Source of the DNA: Planctomycetota bacterium
GTDB lineage: Bacteria; Planctomycetota; PUPC01; DSUN01
Direction: 5' to 3'
Assembly: GCA_035384565.1 (NCBI GenBank)
Contig: DAOOIT010000120.1
Location: forward strand, 1 to 8,910
Length of the DNA: 8,910 bases
Part shown: positions 1-5,934 of the stretch, one piece after another
Layout of the letters: the number at the start of each line of letters is the position of its first letter
Position numbering within the stretch: the stretch's first letter is position 1
Position numbers and translations under genes: made by a program
Notes under the pieces: model-generated
Told to the model about the DNA's origin: nothing
Seen by the model: the letters and a program-made list of their open reading frames with translations, nothing else
Databases searched by the model: none

Positions 1-26
1 CGGTCGCCCGCGTTCGCGGGCTACAA

Positions 27-142
27 GGCCCTGACATGTGGGCGAAGATCAGGGCCAAGCCCTGGGACCTAAGCCGCCCCGGGGCCAACCCTGAAGGGGC
101 GAGAGAGCCTTGCGCGTGCCTCCTATCTCGCCCCGTTGGGGC
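27..142. repeat. Cluster of GC-rich inverted repeats upstream of the operon
   Basis: Several perfect inverted repeats are packed here. GGCCCTGA (27-34) pairs with TCAGGGCC (49-56). GCCCCGGGGC (76-85) is a palindrome. GGGGCGAGA (96-104) pairs with TCTCGCCCC (126-134). The last arm can instead form GCCCC-GTT-GGGGC (130-142). A further hairpin, GCCCGC-GTTC-GCGGGC, lies at 6-21. No convincing gene overlaps them: the forward reading frame here has a composition typical of translated palindromes. They lie upstream of the promoter at 189-217, so they are not a leader of the next operon. They could be a transcript end of a gene outside the window or a dispersed palindromic (REP-like) element. No T-tract follows any hairpin. 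Confidence 0.45.
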
Positions 143-188
143 TCAGAGTAGCTCAGAGATCGAAACCGGGGGTGTCAGGAAGCAGCGG

Positions 189-217
189 TTGACTTCGGCT
201 CATGGGCAGGGTACTAT
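189..217 (+). promoter_or_regulatory. Sigma-70-type promoter for the deacetylase/exosortase operon
   Basis: A -35 box TTGACT (189-194) is separated by exactly 17 bp from a -10 box TACTAT (212-217). These match the TTGACA/TATAAT consensus at 5/6 and 4/6 positions, with the key T, A and final T of the -10 kept. Transcription would start near 224, about 50 bases before the first start codon. Position and spacing are right, but this is a sequence match only. Confidence 0.5.
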
Positions 218-274
218 GGAAAGGAGCCGCCGCAGACGAGACCCAACCAAGCGAACAGGAGCGCTCCGCACCGA

Positions 275-1240
275 ATGCCCACGGCTATGCTGAACGCCCT
301 GAGCTGCGACCTGGAGGACTACTTCCAGGTGCAGGACTGCGAAGGGGTGATCTCCCGCGACGCCTGGGCGGCCATGCCGTCGCGGCTCGAGGCGAGCACC
401 GAGCGCGTGCTGGCGCTGCTCGACGAGACGGGGGTGAGGGGCACCTTCTTCGTGCTGGGCTGGAACGCCGAGCGGCACCCCGAGCTGGTCCGCCGCATTG
501 CAGCGGCGGGCCACGAGATCGCCTCGCACGGGTACGAGCACAAGATGATCTTCGAACAGACCCCCGACGAGTTCCGCGAGGATGTGACGCGCTCGAGAGC
601 GCTGCTGGAGGACCTCGCGGGGCGCCCCGTGCTGGGCTACCGCGCGCCCACGTTCTCGATCACCGAGCGCTCGCGGTGGGCCGTCCGCATCCTGGCCGAG
701 GCGGGCTATCGCTACGATTCCAGCATCTTCCCGATCCGCCACGACCGCTATGGCATCCCCACCGCGCCGCGCTTCCTTCACGAGCTGAACGGTGCGACGG
801 GAGCGACGCGTGAGGACGGCGGAGCCGGGCGCGAGGGCGCGGGCGCAAGACCCTCAGCCGGCGGCCGCCCGGCGCTCATCGAGTTCCCGCCCACGACGCT
901 GCGGGTCTTCGGCTGCAACGTGCCGGTGGCGGGGGGAGGCTATCTGCGGCTGTTCCCCGCGCGGCTGATCCTGGCGGCGCTGCGGCGAGTGAACCGCCAG
1001 AGGCACCCGGCGATCCTCTACTTCCACCCGTGGGAGCTGGACCCGGAGCAACCGCGCCTGCCGCTACGGCGTACGAGCCGCTTCCGCCACTACGTGGGCC
1101 TGCACCGCACGGCCGCCAAGCTGCGGCGGCTCCTGCGAAACCTGGCCTTCAGCACCGCGGCGGCCGTGGTGGAGCGATGGGCGGACGAGCACGCCGGGGC
1201 GACTCCCCCCTCCGGCGCCGGAGTGCGAACGAATGGATAG
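275..1240 (+). CDS. Polysaccharide deacetylase, PEP-CTERM/XrtA-locus type
   Basis: Likely removes acetyl groups from an N-acetylated exopolysaccharide, as NodB-type (carbohydrate esterase 4) enzymes do. All family landmarks are visible: D12 and D15 in SCDLEDYF (catalytic/metal aspartates), the metal histidines H85 and H89 in SHGYEH, R123 in GYRAPTFS, D148 in YDSSIFP and H251 in YFHPWE. The C-terminal part (GGGYLRLFP, then HPWELDP) matches the DUF3473 extension found in deacetylases encoded beside exosortases. ATG at 275 has AGGAGC 12 bases upstream; M5 (287) is an alternative start. No signal peptide is seen, so the protein is probably cytoplasmic or peripheral. Residues about 172-200 form an unusual Gly/Ala/Arg-rich insert just before the LIEFPPTTLR segment. 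The gene overlaps the next one by 8 bp. Confidence 0.9.
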   Translation: MPTAMLNALSCDLEDYFQVQDCEGVISRDAWAAMPSRLEASTERVLALLDETGVRGTFFVLGWNAERHPELVRRIAAAGHEIASHGYEHKMIFEQTPDEFREDVTRSRALLEDLAGRPVLGYRAPTFSITERSRWAVRILAEAGYRYDSSIFPIRHDRYGIPTAPRFLHELNGATGATREDGGAGREGAGARPSAGGRPALIEFPPTTLRVFGCNVPVAGGGYLRLFPARLILAALRRVNRQRHPAILYFHPWELDPEQPRLPLRRTSRFRHYVGLHRTAAKLRRLLRNLAFSTAAAVVERWADEHAGATPPSGAGVRTNG

Positions 1241-1836
1241 GATCGCCGGGCTGCTGGACGTGGTGTGTCTCGTGATCTTCGGCGCCTGGGCCTACCTGGT
1301 GGCCAAGCAGAGGGGTCGGGATGAGATCGTCTGGCTCCTGGCGGCAGCGGCGGCCTTCTTCGTGCCCGGCTACCTGATGCAGGAGTTCGGCTTCGGCTAC
1401 CTGGCCGAGAAGCTCGGCTGGGCGGCGGCGTGGCGCAAACCGGCCGGCTTCATCGCCGGCGGCCTGTGCGCGCTGATCCTCGACCTGTACCTCACCCTCC
1501 TCGTGCCCCCCGCGGCGCGCGGAGCGGACGGCCCGACATCGCGGCCACCCGGAGACGCGGCGAATGGGTAGCCTGGCGGCATTCCTCGACATCGTGTGCC
1601 TTGCCGTCTTCGGCGGCTGGGCCTACTGCGTGGCCAAGCGCCAGCGTCGCGACGAGGTGGGCTGGCTGCTGATGGCGGCCGCGGCCTTCTGGGTGTCCGG
1701 CTACGCGATGGAGCAGGTGATTTTCCCCGCCCTGCACCCGCGCCTGGGCTGGCCCGCGACGTGGGCCAAGCCCGCGGCCTTCCTCTTCGGCTCCCTGTGC
1801 GCCGCCGTGCTCGACCTCTACCTCACGCTGGTGCTG
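1220..1836 (+). repeat. Diverged tandem duplication (unit about 331 bp)
   Basis: Two copies start at 1220 and 1551. Both begin with GGAG, 9 bases, then ATGG(A/G)TAG, in which the ATG of the new gene overlaps the stop of the old one. The following codons 1-91 are homologous, and nucleotide similarity is also high (for example GTGGCCAAG and TGGGCCTAC in both). Copy 1 ends as a free-standing small gene; copy 2 continues through a linker into the exosortase. The copied unit therefore included the ribosome binding site and the coupling junction. Confidence 0.75.
1233..1571 (+). CDS. Small three-helix membrane protein, paralogue of the exosortase N-terminus
   Basis: Protein of 112 residues with three hydrophobic segments (about 5-24, 32-51 and 71-92) and a Pro/Gly/Ala-rich hydrophilic tail. 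I do not recognise a named family. Residues 1-91 align without gaps to residues 1-91 of the next gene's product, with about 52 identities counted by hand, including DxVCL, FGxWAY, RDE, KPA and LDLYLTL. The start is supported by GGAG at 1220-1223, 9 bases before the ATG, and by the 8-bp overlap ATGGATAG with the deacetylase stop. Translational coupling on both sides places it in the exosortase operon. A role as partner or regulator of the exosortase, or a leftover of duplication, are both possible. Confidence 0.8.
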   Translation: MDRIAGLLDVVCLVIFGAWAYLVAKQRGRDEIVWLLAAAAAFFVPGYLMQEFGFGYLAEKLGWAAAWRKPAGFIAGGLCALILDLYLTLLVPPAARGADGPTSRPPGDAANG

Positions 1837-3093
1837 AAGCCGCTGCCGGCCAGCCACGCGCCGGCGAGCGACGCGGCACCCGAGGGCCAGGCCCCTGTGC
1901 CGGGGCCGGCTGGTGAAGCTCCCGCCGAGGCCCGTCCGGCGGAGGCCGGCGCAGCGGGCGCGCCGGCCGCCGACCCGTTCAGCCTCCGGGCCGACGGGCC
2001 GCTGGGTTACGTTGCGCGCTACTGGCCCTCCGGCATCATCGTGCTGATGTACCTGCTGCCCACGTTCGACGCGGTGGCCGCGATGATGCCGAAGCTCGGC
2101 TTCCACCGCGTGCACGCGGGGCCCTACCCGCCGTACCGCGAGTTCGCCATGCCGCTCCTGGCCGGCCTCCAGGTGTGGCTGTGGAGCCGGCGCGTGGCGC
2201 CCGCGCTGCTGTGCGGGCTGTTCTTCGCCGCATTCATCCCCGAGCTGAACTGGATGGAGTGGGAGTGGAGCCGCGGCAGCTCCTACTACTCGCATGGCTA
2301 CCTGATCCCGTTCGTGACGCTGTGGCTGGTGTGGATGAACCGCGCGCGGCTGGCGAAGCTCGAGCCCAAGGGCGATCTGCGGGGCGTGGGCATCGCGACC
2401 CTCGCCTTCGGACTGCTGCTGTTGCTGCTCGGCTCCTACCTCCGCCGCGGCTCGCTTCAGGGCGTGAGCTTCGTGATCGTGCTGGCGGGCCTCATCTTCT
2501 TCCTCTACGGCCGGGCGATCAGCAAGGTGCTGATCTTCCCCCTGGTGTTCACAGTCTCGATGATCCCGATGTCCATGTGGATGCTCAACCGCTTCACGTT
2601 CCCGCTCAAAATGTTCGCCACGGCAGGCACGGTGCGGGTGGTGAACGCCCTTCACGCGACGGGCCTTCACCCGTACGCGGTGACGCGAAGCGGCAGCAAC
2701 GTCACCTGGCGGCTGCCGGACGGCACCGAGGACCTGCTGACCGTGGCCGAGGCGTGCAGCGGGCTGAAGTCGCTGATCGCGCTCCTGACCTTCGGGGCGC
2801 TGCTGGCGTACCTGGCGAAGCTCTCGCCCCGCCACAAGATCGTGCTCTTCCTCGCCGGGGTGCCCGTGGCGCTGCTGGCGAACATGTGGCGCATCGTCAC
2901 GCTCACGGTCGTGGCCGGCCGTTGGGGCTCGGCGGTGGCGCGCCCCGACGGGTGGGTGCATGATACGACCGGCCTCGGCATCTTCGCCGTCGCGTTCGTG
3001 CTGTTCTTCGCCTTCGAGCGTGTTCTCATGCGGTTCGACAGCGGGGCCGCGCCGGCCAGGCCGGACGCCCCCGGTTCCGCCGCGGTGGCCTGA
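1564..3093 (+). CDS. Exosortase with a fused N-terminal three-helix domain
   Basis: Multi-pass membrane transpeptidase-like protease of the exosortase/archaeosortase family, expected to cut PEP-CTERM-type C-terminal signals in the inner membrane. The family signature is complete: YYSHGYLIPF, then catalytic C398 in AEACSGLKSL, R443 in NMWRI and H466 in HDTTGL. Residues 1-95 are a three-helix domain homologous to the preceding small protein. Residues about 97-143 are an Ala/Pro-rich linker, and the exosortase core starts near 145. The whole protein (509 residues) is much longer than a core exosortase of about 300 because of this fusion. The start at 1564 is supported by GGAG at 1551-1554 and an 8-bp overlap (ATGGGTAG) with the upstream gene. 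The exact exosortase subtype cannot be assigned by eye, and no substrate gene lies in the window. Confidence 0.92.
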   Translation: MGSLAAFLDIVCLAVFGGWAYCVAKRQRRDEVGWLLMAAAAFWVSGYAMEQVIFPALHPRLGWPATWAKPAAFLFGSLCAAVLDLYLTLVLKPLPASHAPASDAAPEGQAPVPGPAGEAPAEARPAEAGAAGAPAADPFSLRADGPLGYVARYWPSGIIVLMYLLPTFDAVAAMMPKLGFHRVHAGPYPPYREFAMPLLAGLQVWLWSRRVAPALLCGLFFAAFIPELNWMEWEWSRGSSYYSHGYLIPFVTLWLVWMNRARLAKLEPKGDLRGVGIATLAFGLLLLLLGSYLRRGSLQGVSFVIVLAGLIFFLYGRAISKVLIFPLVFTVSMIPMSMWMLNRFTFPLKMFATAGTVRVVNALHATGLHPYAVTRSGSNVTWRLPDGTEDLLTVAEACSGLKSLIALLTFGALLAYLAKLSPRHKIVLFLAGVPVALLANMWRIVTLTVVAGRWGSAVARPDGWVHDTTGLGIFAVAFVLFFAFERVLMRFDSGAAPARPDAPGSAAVA

Positions 3094-3113
3094 CCGCTAC
3101 AGTGGGGCCCCCC

Positions 3114-3761
3114 ATGCGCACCCTCAATCAGCGTTACGCGGTCGCCGGCGTCGCGTTGGCCCTTGTGGCGCCGCTGGCGCTCTATCTGAACTACAGCGCG
3201 CCGCCGCCGGCCGACCTCCAGGCGATCGGCAGCGCCATCCCGCGCCGACTCGGCAAGTGGGTGGCCGAAGGAGCCGACCGCGGCGGCAGCAAAGAGGAGG
3301 AGGAGATCCTCCAGACCGACTCGATCTTCACCCGCACCTACGGATGCGGGGCGCTGCTGTCGTGCGATCTCACCATCGTCTCGGCTCAGGACAACCCCAA
3401 CGCCGTCCACCCTCCCGAGCTCTGCTACACGGGCTCGGGCTGGACCGAGACGCTCAAGGACACGATCGCCGTGCGCGTCGGGGACTGCGAGCGGGTCGTC
3501 AACCGCCGCCAGTTCGTGCGGGGTGGCGGGACACGCCTGTGGATGCTCTACTGGTACAAGGCCGGCGCAATCAACACGCCCAGCTATCTTGGGTTCCAGT
3601 GGGAGGCCCTCAAGGCGCGGCTCGCCAGAAGCGGCTGCTCGTGCAGCCTGGTTCAGGTGAGGGCCGAGTTCAGCAAGGCCGACTTCGAGGGAGAAGTGCT
3701 GGCGGAACTCGTCAAGTTCGCGGCCGAAGTCATGCCTGCCGTTGATGTGGCCATTCCCTGA
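3114..3761 (+). CDS. epsI: EpsI-family exosortase-associated protein (DUF3485)
   Basis: EpsI-type proteins are encoded beside, or fused to, exosortases in exopolysaccharide loci; their biochemical role is not settled. The product has one N-terminal hydrophobic segment (about residues 8-24) that probably anchors it in the inner membrane with the rest outside. It also has the family's conserved core: NPNAVHPPELCYTGSGW with H99, P100, E102 and C104, then the MLYWYKAG segment. ATG 3114 is preferred, with a weak GGGG about 6 bases upstream. GTG 3102 is in frame and would add four residues. The gene lies 20 bp after the exosortase stop, so it is in the same operon, and it appears to be the last member. 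Length (215 residues) is normal for the family. Confidence 0.85.
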   Translation: MRTLNQRYAVAGVALALVAPLALYLNYSAPPPADLQAIGSAIPRRLGKWVAEGADRGGSKEEEEILQTDSIFTRTYGCGALLSCDLTIVSAQDNPNAVHPPELCYTGSGWTETLKDTIAVRVGDCERVVNRRQFVRGGGTRLWMLYWYKAGAINTPSYLGFQWEALKARLARSGCSCSLVQVRAEFSKADFEGEVLAELVKFAAEVMPAVDVAIP

Positions 3762-3807
3762 CCGCGCGGTGCTTGCGGCAGCTCCCGCACACGTCCAGCC
3801 CGCCGAT

Positions 3808-3830
3808 CGACTGTTCGCAAACCGTGACAG
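3808..3830. repeat. Direct repeat copy 1: CGACTGTTC-5-CCGTGACAG
   Basis: Two 9-base words, CGACTGTTC (3808-3816) and CCGTGACAG (3822-3830), recur in the same order and orientation at 4131-4150, there 2 bp apart instead of 5. The words carry inverted ACTGT/ACAG cores, as operator half-sites often do. Copy 1 is about 170 bp upstream of the sigma-54 site at 4001-4016, a plausible distance for an activator site. The region from 3762 to 4182 holds no supportable gene. Confidence 0.4.
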
Positions 3831-3845
3831 GCCCCTCGCAGGGGC
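3831..3845 (+). terminator. Short hairpin after the exosortase operon
   Basis: GCCCC-TCGCA-GGGGC forms a 5-bp stem with a 5-base loop, 70 bases after the epsI stop. No T-tract follows, so termination is uncertain. It directly abuts the repeat word CCGTGACAG. Confidence 0.25.
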
Positions 3846-4000
3846 AAGCCCTCCGCATCTCATGGCCTGGCATTGGCTTGAGGCGCGCCAGCCCGCCCGA
3901 AAGCGTCTGAGGACGCAGACACCGAACCACCCGCCAGGCACGTCGGTGCCGGAACTGCCAGCGCCCTCGACACGGGGCATCCCGTTCCTAAGTAGTGTTT

Positions 4001-4016
4001 TGGCTTGCATTTAGCT
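4001..4016 (+). promoter_or_regulatory. Sigma-54 (-24/-12) promoter for the PilZ gene
   Basis: TGGCTTGCATTTAGCT keeps the invariant GG (4002-4003) and GC (4014-4015) at the correct 12-bp offset, the TGGC block and the final T. It departs from TTGC only at one position and lacks the ACG after TGGC. Transcription would start near 4027, giving a leader of about 155 bases. Inverted repeats GCGTC-TGAG-GACGC (3903-3916) and GGCAC-GTCG-GTGCC (3937-3950) lie 50-100 bp upstream, where an activator could bind. Confidence 0.5.
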
Positions 4017-4130
4017 TGATCGGCCAGGTTACGTGCGCCAAACGGCGCGGCCGGCATGATTATTGCTAACATTACCCTCAGGCGGAGTGGCATGGCCGCA
4101 TGTGAAAACCATGCGCGGGGCACTGTCAAC

Positions 4131-4150
4131 CGACTGTTCACCCGTGACAG
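4131..4150. repeat. Direct repeat copy 2: CGACTGTTC-2-CCGTGACAG
   Basis: Second copy of the two-word repeat at 3808-3830. An additional ACTGTCA (4122-4128) lies just upstream and is the exact inverse of TGACAGT (4145-4151). Placed inside the predicted PilZ leader, it could be an operator or form an RNA hairpin. Confidence 0.4.
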
Positions 4151-4182
4151 TTGTCCCCGGGCCCCCGCCGGGAGAGCGCCCG

Positions 4183-4587
4183 ATGAGTGCCCCCATGAGG
4201 CCAGCCTCAGAGCGGCGGCGATACCGTCGCCTCGAACTCTCTGTCCCCATGGTCTTCACGCTCAGGACCAAGTCGGGGGCAGTTGTCTCCCACGCCGGCA
4301 TCACCCGCAACGTGAGCCCAGGCGGCATCTACTTCCAGACCGCCGCCATGCAGGATCTCCAACCCCAGCAAGAGGTTACCATCAACATCGTCGTCCCGCG
4401 ACGCGGCAACCCCTCCGAAGCCACCATCTCGCTCTCGGGCACCGCCCGCGTGCTGCGCGCCGAACGGATGGAGTGCCAGGCGAACTCCCATGCGACGAAC
4501 GGCGAAGTATGGGGAGTCGCCGCGCAGTTCACCGGCCGACCCAGGGTGGACCTGTCCACGGTAGACGATCTGTTCGGCGCCACCTGA
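4183..4587 (+). CDS. PilZ-domain protein, probable c-di-GMP receptor
   Basis: Single-domain PilZ protein of 134 residues. It has the arginine-rich N-terminal motif ERRRYRR (R12xxxR16) and the second ligand motif RNVSPGG (N43, S45, G48), the two elements that grip cyclic di-GMP. It probably relays c-di-GMP level to exopolysaccharide synthesis or surface functions. ATG 4183 is chosen because GGGAGAG (4170-4176) lies 6 bases upstream. The frame is open upstream to a TTG at 4063, but that stretch lacks a good ribosome binding site and is not PilZ-like. Transcribed alone, apparently from the sigma-54 site at 4001-4016. The domain is unfused, so its partner is unknown. Confidence 0.85.
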   Translation: MSAPMRPASERRRYRRLELSVPMVFTLRTKSGAVVSHAGITRNVSPGGIYFQTAAMQDLQPQQEVTINIVVPRRGNPSEATISLSGTARVLRAERMECQANSHATNGEVWGVAAQFTGRPRVDLSTVDDLFGAT

Positions 4588-4633
4588 GGTCCACATCCCT
4601 TCGCCAGCCCCTCCACCATAGGCCCCCAGCCGA

Positions 4634-4660
4634 GAGCATGGCGGCACAAGCGGCATGCTC
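4634..4660 (+). terminator. Hairpin downstream of the PilZ gene
   Basis: GAGCATG (4634-4640) pairs with CATGCTC (4654-4660) across a 13-base loop, 46 bases after the PilZ stop. It lacks a T-run, so it may only be a structural or protective hairpin. No supportable gene lies in 4588-4912; a 79-codon frame ending at 4920 overlaps the sigma-54 promoter and looks non-coding. Confidence 0.25.
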
Positions 4661-4784
4661 CTGAGGCGGCTTAGTGCCCGATGTTCTGGGAAAACAGACA
4701 GTCTCGTGCGGATGACTTGACACTCGCTCTCTCACAGCGGAGGTTCGCCCCAGGCGGCCTCGCGCGCCGCTGCGGCCTCACGGT

Positions 4785-4813
4785 CGCAAGTCTCGGCAGA
4801 CTTCGTGCTTGCG
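4785..4813. promoter_or_regulatory. Nested inverted repeat, candidate activator (enhancer) site
   Basis: CGCAAG (4785-4790) is inverted as CTTGCG (4808-4813), and inside lies AAGTCT-CGGC-AGACTT (4788-4803). The element is centred about 85 bp before the predicted sigma-54 start at 4885, where bacterial enhancer-binding proteins usually bind. A role as binding site is inferred from position and symmetry only. Confidence 0.35.
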
Positions 4814-4858
4814 TCAGGCCGCCCCGACGGGCAACACGCTGGCGGGCCTTGAAGGCAA

Positions 4859-4874
4859 TGGCACGGCAGTTGCA
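4859..4874 (+). promoter_or_regulatory. Perfect-consensus sigma-54 promoter for the sugar transferase
   Basis: TGGCACGGCAGTTGCA matches the sigma-54 consensus TGGCACG-N4-TTGCW at every defined position, with GG at 4860-4861 and GC at 4872-4873. The predicted start near 4885 gives a leader of about 28 bases that contains AAGGG (4900-4904), 8 bases before the ATG at 4913. An exact match of this length just ahead of a gene is very unlikely by chance. It implies RpoN plus an enhancer-binding activator encoded elsewhere in the genome. Confidence 0.8.
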
Positions 4875-4912
4875 AGCATTCACTTCAGAGGAAGATGGCA
4901 AGGGTATAGACG

Positions 4913-5590
4913 ATGCCTGAACCAGCCACGATCGTCGTCCTCGGCACGGGAGCCGGGGCGCTCTACCTCCGCTTCTTCCGCAAGCGCTACGCCGAGTTCA
5001 AGCGCGCGATGGACATCCTGCTCGCCCTGCCGGGCGTCCTCATCGCCGCCCCCGTCACGCTGGCCCTCGCCATCCTCGTCAAGCTCACGTCCCGCGGCCC
5101 GGCGTTCTACCTGCAAGAGCGGGTGGGAATGGACGGCAAGATCTTCAGGATCATCAAGCTACGCACCATGGTCCCCAACGCCGAGGCCGAAACCGGCCCG
5201 GTGTGGGCCACCGAAAACGACCCCCGCGAGACCTGGCTCGGCCGCATCCTGCGCCGGACCCATCTCGACGAGCTGCCGCAGTTCTGGAACGTGCTCCGGG
5301 GCGATATGAGCCTCATCGGCCCGCGTCCCGAGCGGCCGGTCTTCGTCGAGAAGTTCCGCCACGAGATTCCCCACTACACGGCCCGCCTCGCCGTCCGGCC
5401 GGGCATCACGGGTTGGGCCCAGGTCAACCACCCCTCTGACCTCACGCTCGACGACGTGCGGATCAAGCTCGACTACGACCGCGAGTACATCCGCAACATG
5501 GGCTGGCGTATAGACTTGCAGATCATCGCCGCCACGGCGGCCCGCATGCTCGGCTTCCGCGCCCGCCCGGCCCAACGCCCCCGAGCCTGA
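4913..5590 (+). CDS. Sugar-phosphate transferase (polyprenyl-phosphate phosphoglycosyl transferase)
   Basis: Transfers a sugar phosphate from a nucleotide sugar to undecaprenyl phosphate, the first membrane step in making an exopolysaccharide or O-antigen repeat unit. The bacterial sugar transferase domain (PF02397) fills the protein. It has a hydrophobic segment at 33-55 with Pro40 and Pro47, typical of the re-entrant membrane helix, then KLRTM (82-86), DELPQFWNVLRGDMSLIGPRPERP with D119 and E120 as the expected catalytic pair, RPGITGWAQVN (from 162) and KLDYDREYI. At 225 residues it is the short PglC-like form, lacking the long multi-helix and CoA-binding-like N-terminal part of WbaP/PssY enzymes. 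The sugar specificity cannot be read from sequence. The start at 4913 has AAGGG 8 bases upstream. It stands alone under a sigma-54 promoter. Confidence 0.92.
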   Translation: MPEPATIVVLGTGAGALYLRFFRKRYAEFKRAMDILLALPGVLIAAPVTLALAILVKLTSRGPAFYLQERVGMDGKIFRIIKLRTMVPNAEAETGPVWATENDPRETWLGRILRRTHLDELPQFWNVLRGDMSLIGPRPERPVFVEKFRHEIPHYTARLAVRPGITGWAQVNHPSDLTLDDVRIKLDYDREYIRNMGWRIDLQIIAATAARMLGFRARPAQRPRA

Positions 5591-5920
5591 GCGTCCACCG
5601 CACCAGACACGTTCCAGCCGCGCCCGCCGCCGCGAGGCCAGGCGCCCCAAGTGTCCTGTCCGCCTATTCTTACGGGCGCGCTCGTTGCCCACGATGCCCT
5701 CCGTCACACCGCCTCCTCCTCGCCCCCAGGCGGAATCGCAGGCCTCGCAGCCCGGGTGGGTCTTGAGACAGCCTCCCACGCCCACTCGACCGCCAATCGC
5801 CCATTCTCGCCCTTCCACCCATACTGGCTCACGCTCCCGAGAGCCCCGGAATGGGTAGACAGGCGAGAATCGCCGATTCCACCCATTCCCTCCATACTGG
5901 ATCATTCCCACCCCACAGGT
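5591..5920. other. Intergenic region without a supportable gene
   Basis: No reading frame here has convincing protein-like composition; forward and reverse frames give Pro/Ser- or Gly/Arg-rich translations typical of GC-rich non-coding DNA. The right half contains the repeated-word cluster described at 5819-5934. No terminator with a T-run is visible after the sugar transferase. Confidence 0.5.
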
Positions 5921-5934
5921 TTGATACAGTATGG
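5819..5934. repeat. Cluster of nested inverted and direct repeats
   Basis: CCATACTGG occurs at 5819-5827 and 5892-5900, and its inverse CAGTATGG at 5927-5934. Between them GGAATGGGT (5848-5856) pairs with ACCCATTCC (5881-5889). The loop holds a second hairpin, GGCGA-GAA-TCGCC (5862-5874), or alternatively the palindrome GAATCG-C-CGATTC (5867-5879). The element can therefore form a two-tier hairpin flanked by inverted words. This could be a dispersed palindromic element, a small structured RNA or a regulatory region; nothing identifies which. Confidence 0.45.

Noticed and set aside
138..160. GGGGCTCAGAGTAGCTCAG as the start of a tRNA gene
   Set aside because: It resembles a tRNA D-arm word, but no acceptor, anticodon or T-arm pairing follows.
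36..293. Forward 85-codon frame starting at 36
   Set aside because: It is made of translated palindromes and overlaps the promoter and start of the deacetylase; no ribosome binding site or protein-like pattern.
1492..2961. Reverse-strand frame of 489 codons opposite the exosortase
   Set aside because: His/Arg/Gln-rich composition typical of antisense of a high-GC gene; the forward strand has intact exosortase motifs.
3869..3886. TGGCATTGGCTTGA as another sigma-54 site
   Set aside because: The second element is one base too close to the first; sigma-54 promoters do not tolerate this spacing change.
4063..4182. Longer PilZ protein starting at TTG 4063
   Set aside because: The extra 40 residues are not PilZ-like, while ATG 4183 has an ideal ribosome binding site.
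3762..4182. PEP-CTERM substrate gene or a CRISPR array near the exosortase operon
   Set aside because: No VPEP-type C-terminal motif followed by a helix and arginines is seen in any frame here, and there are no regularly spaced repeats.
4681..4920. Forward 79-codon frame overlapping the sugar transferase start
   Set aside because: It runs through the sigma-54 promoter and its inverted repeat, and its Arg-rich composition looks non-coding.
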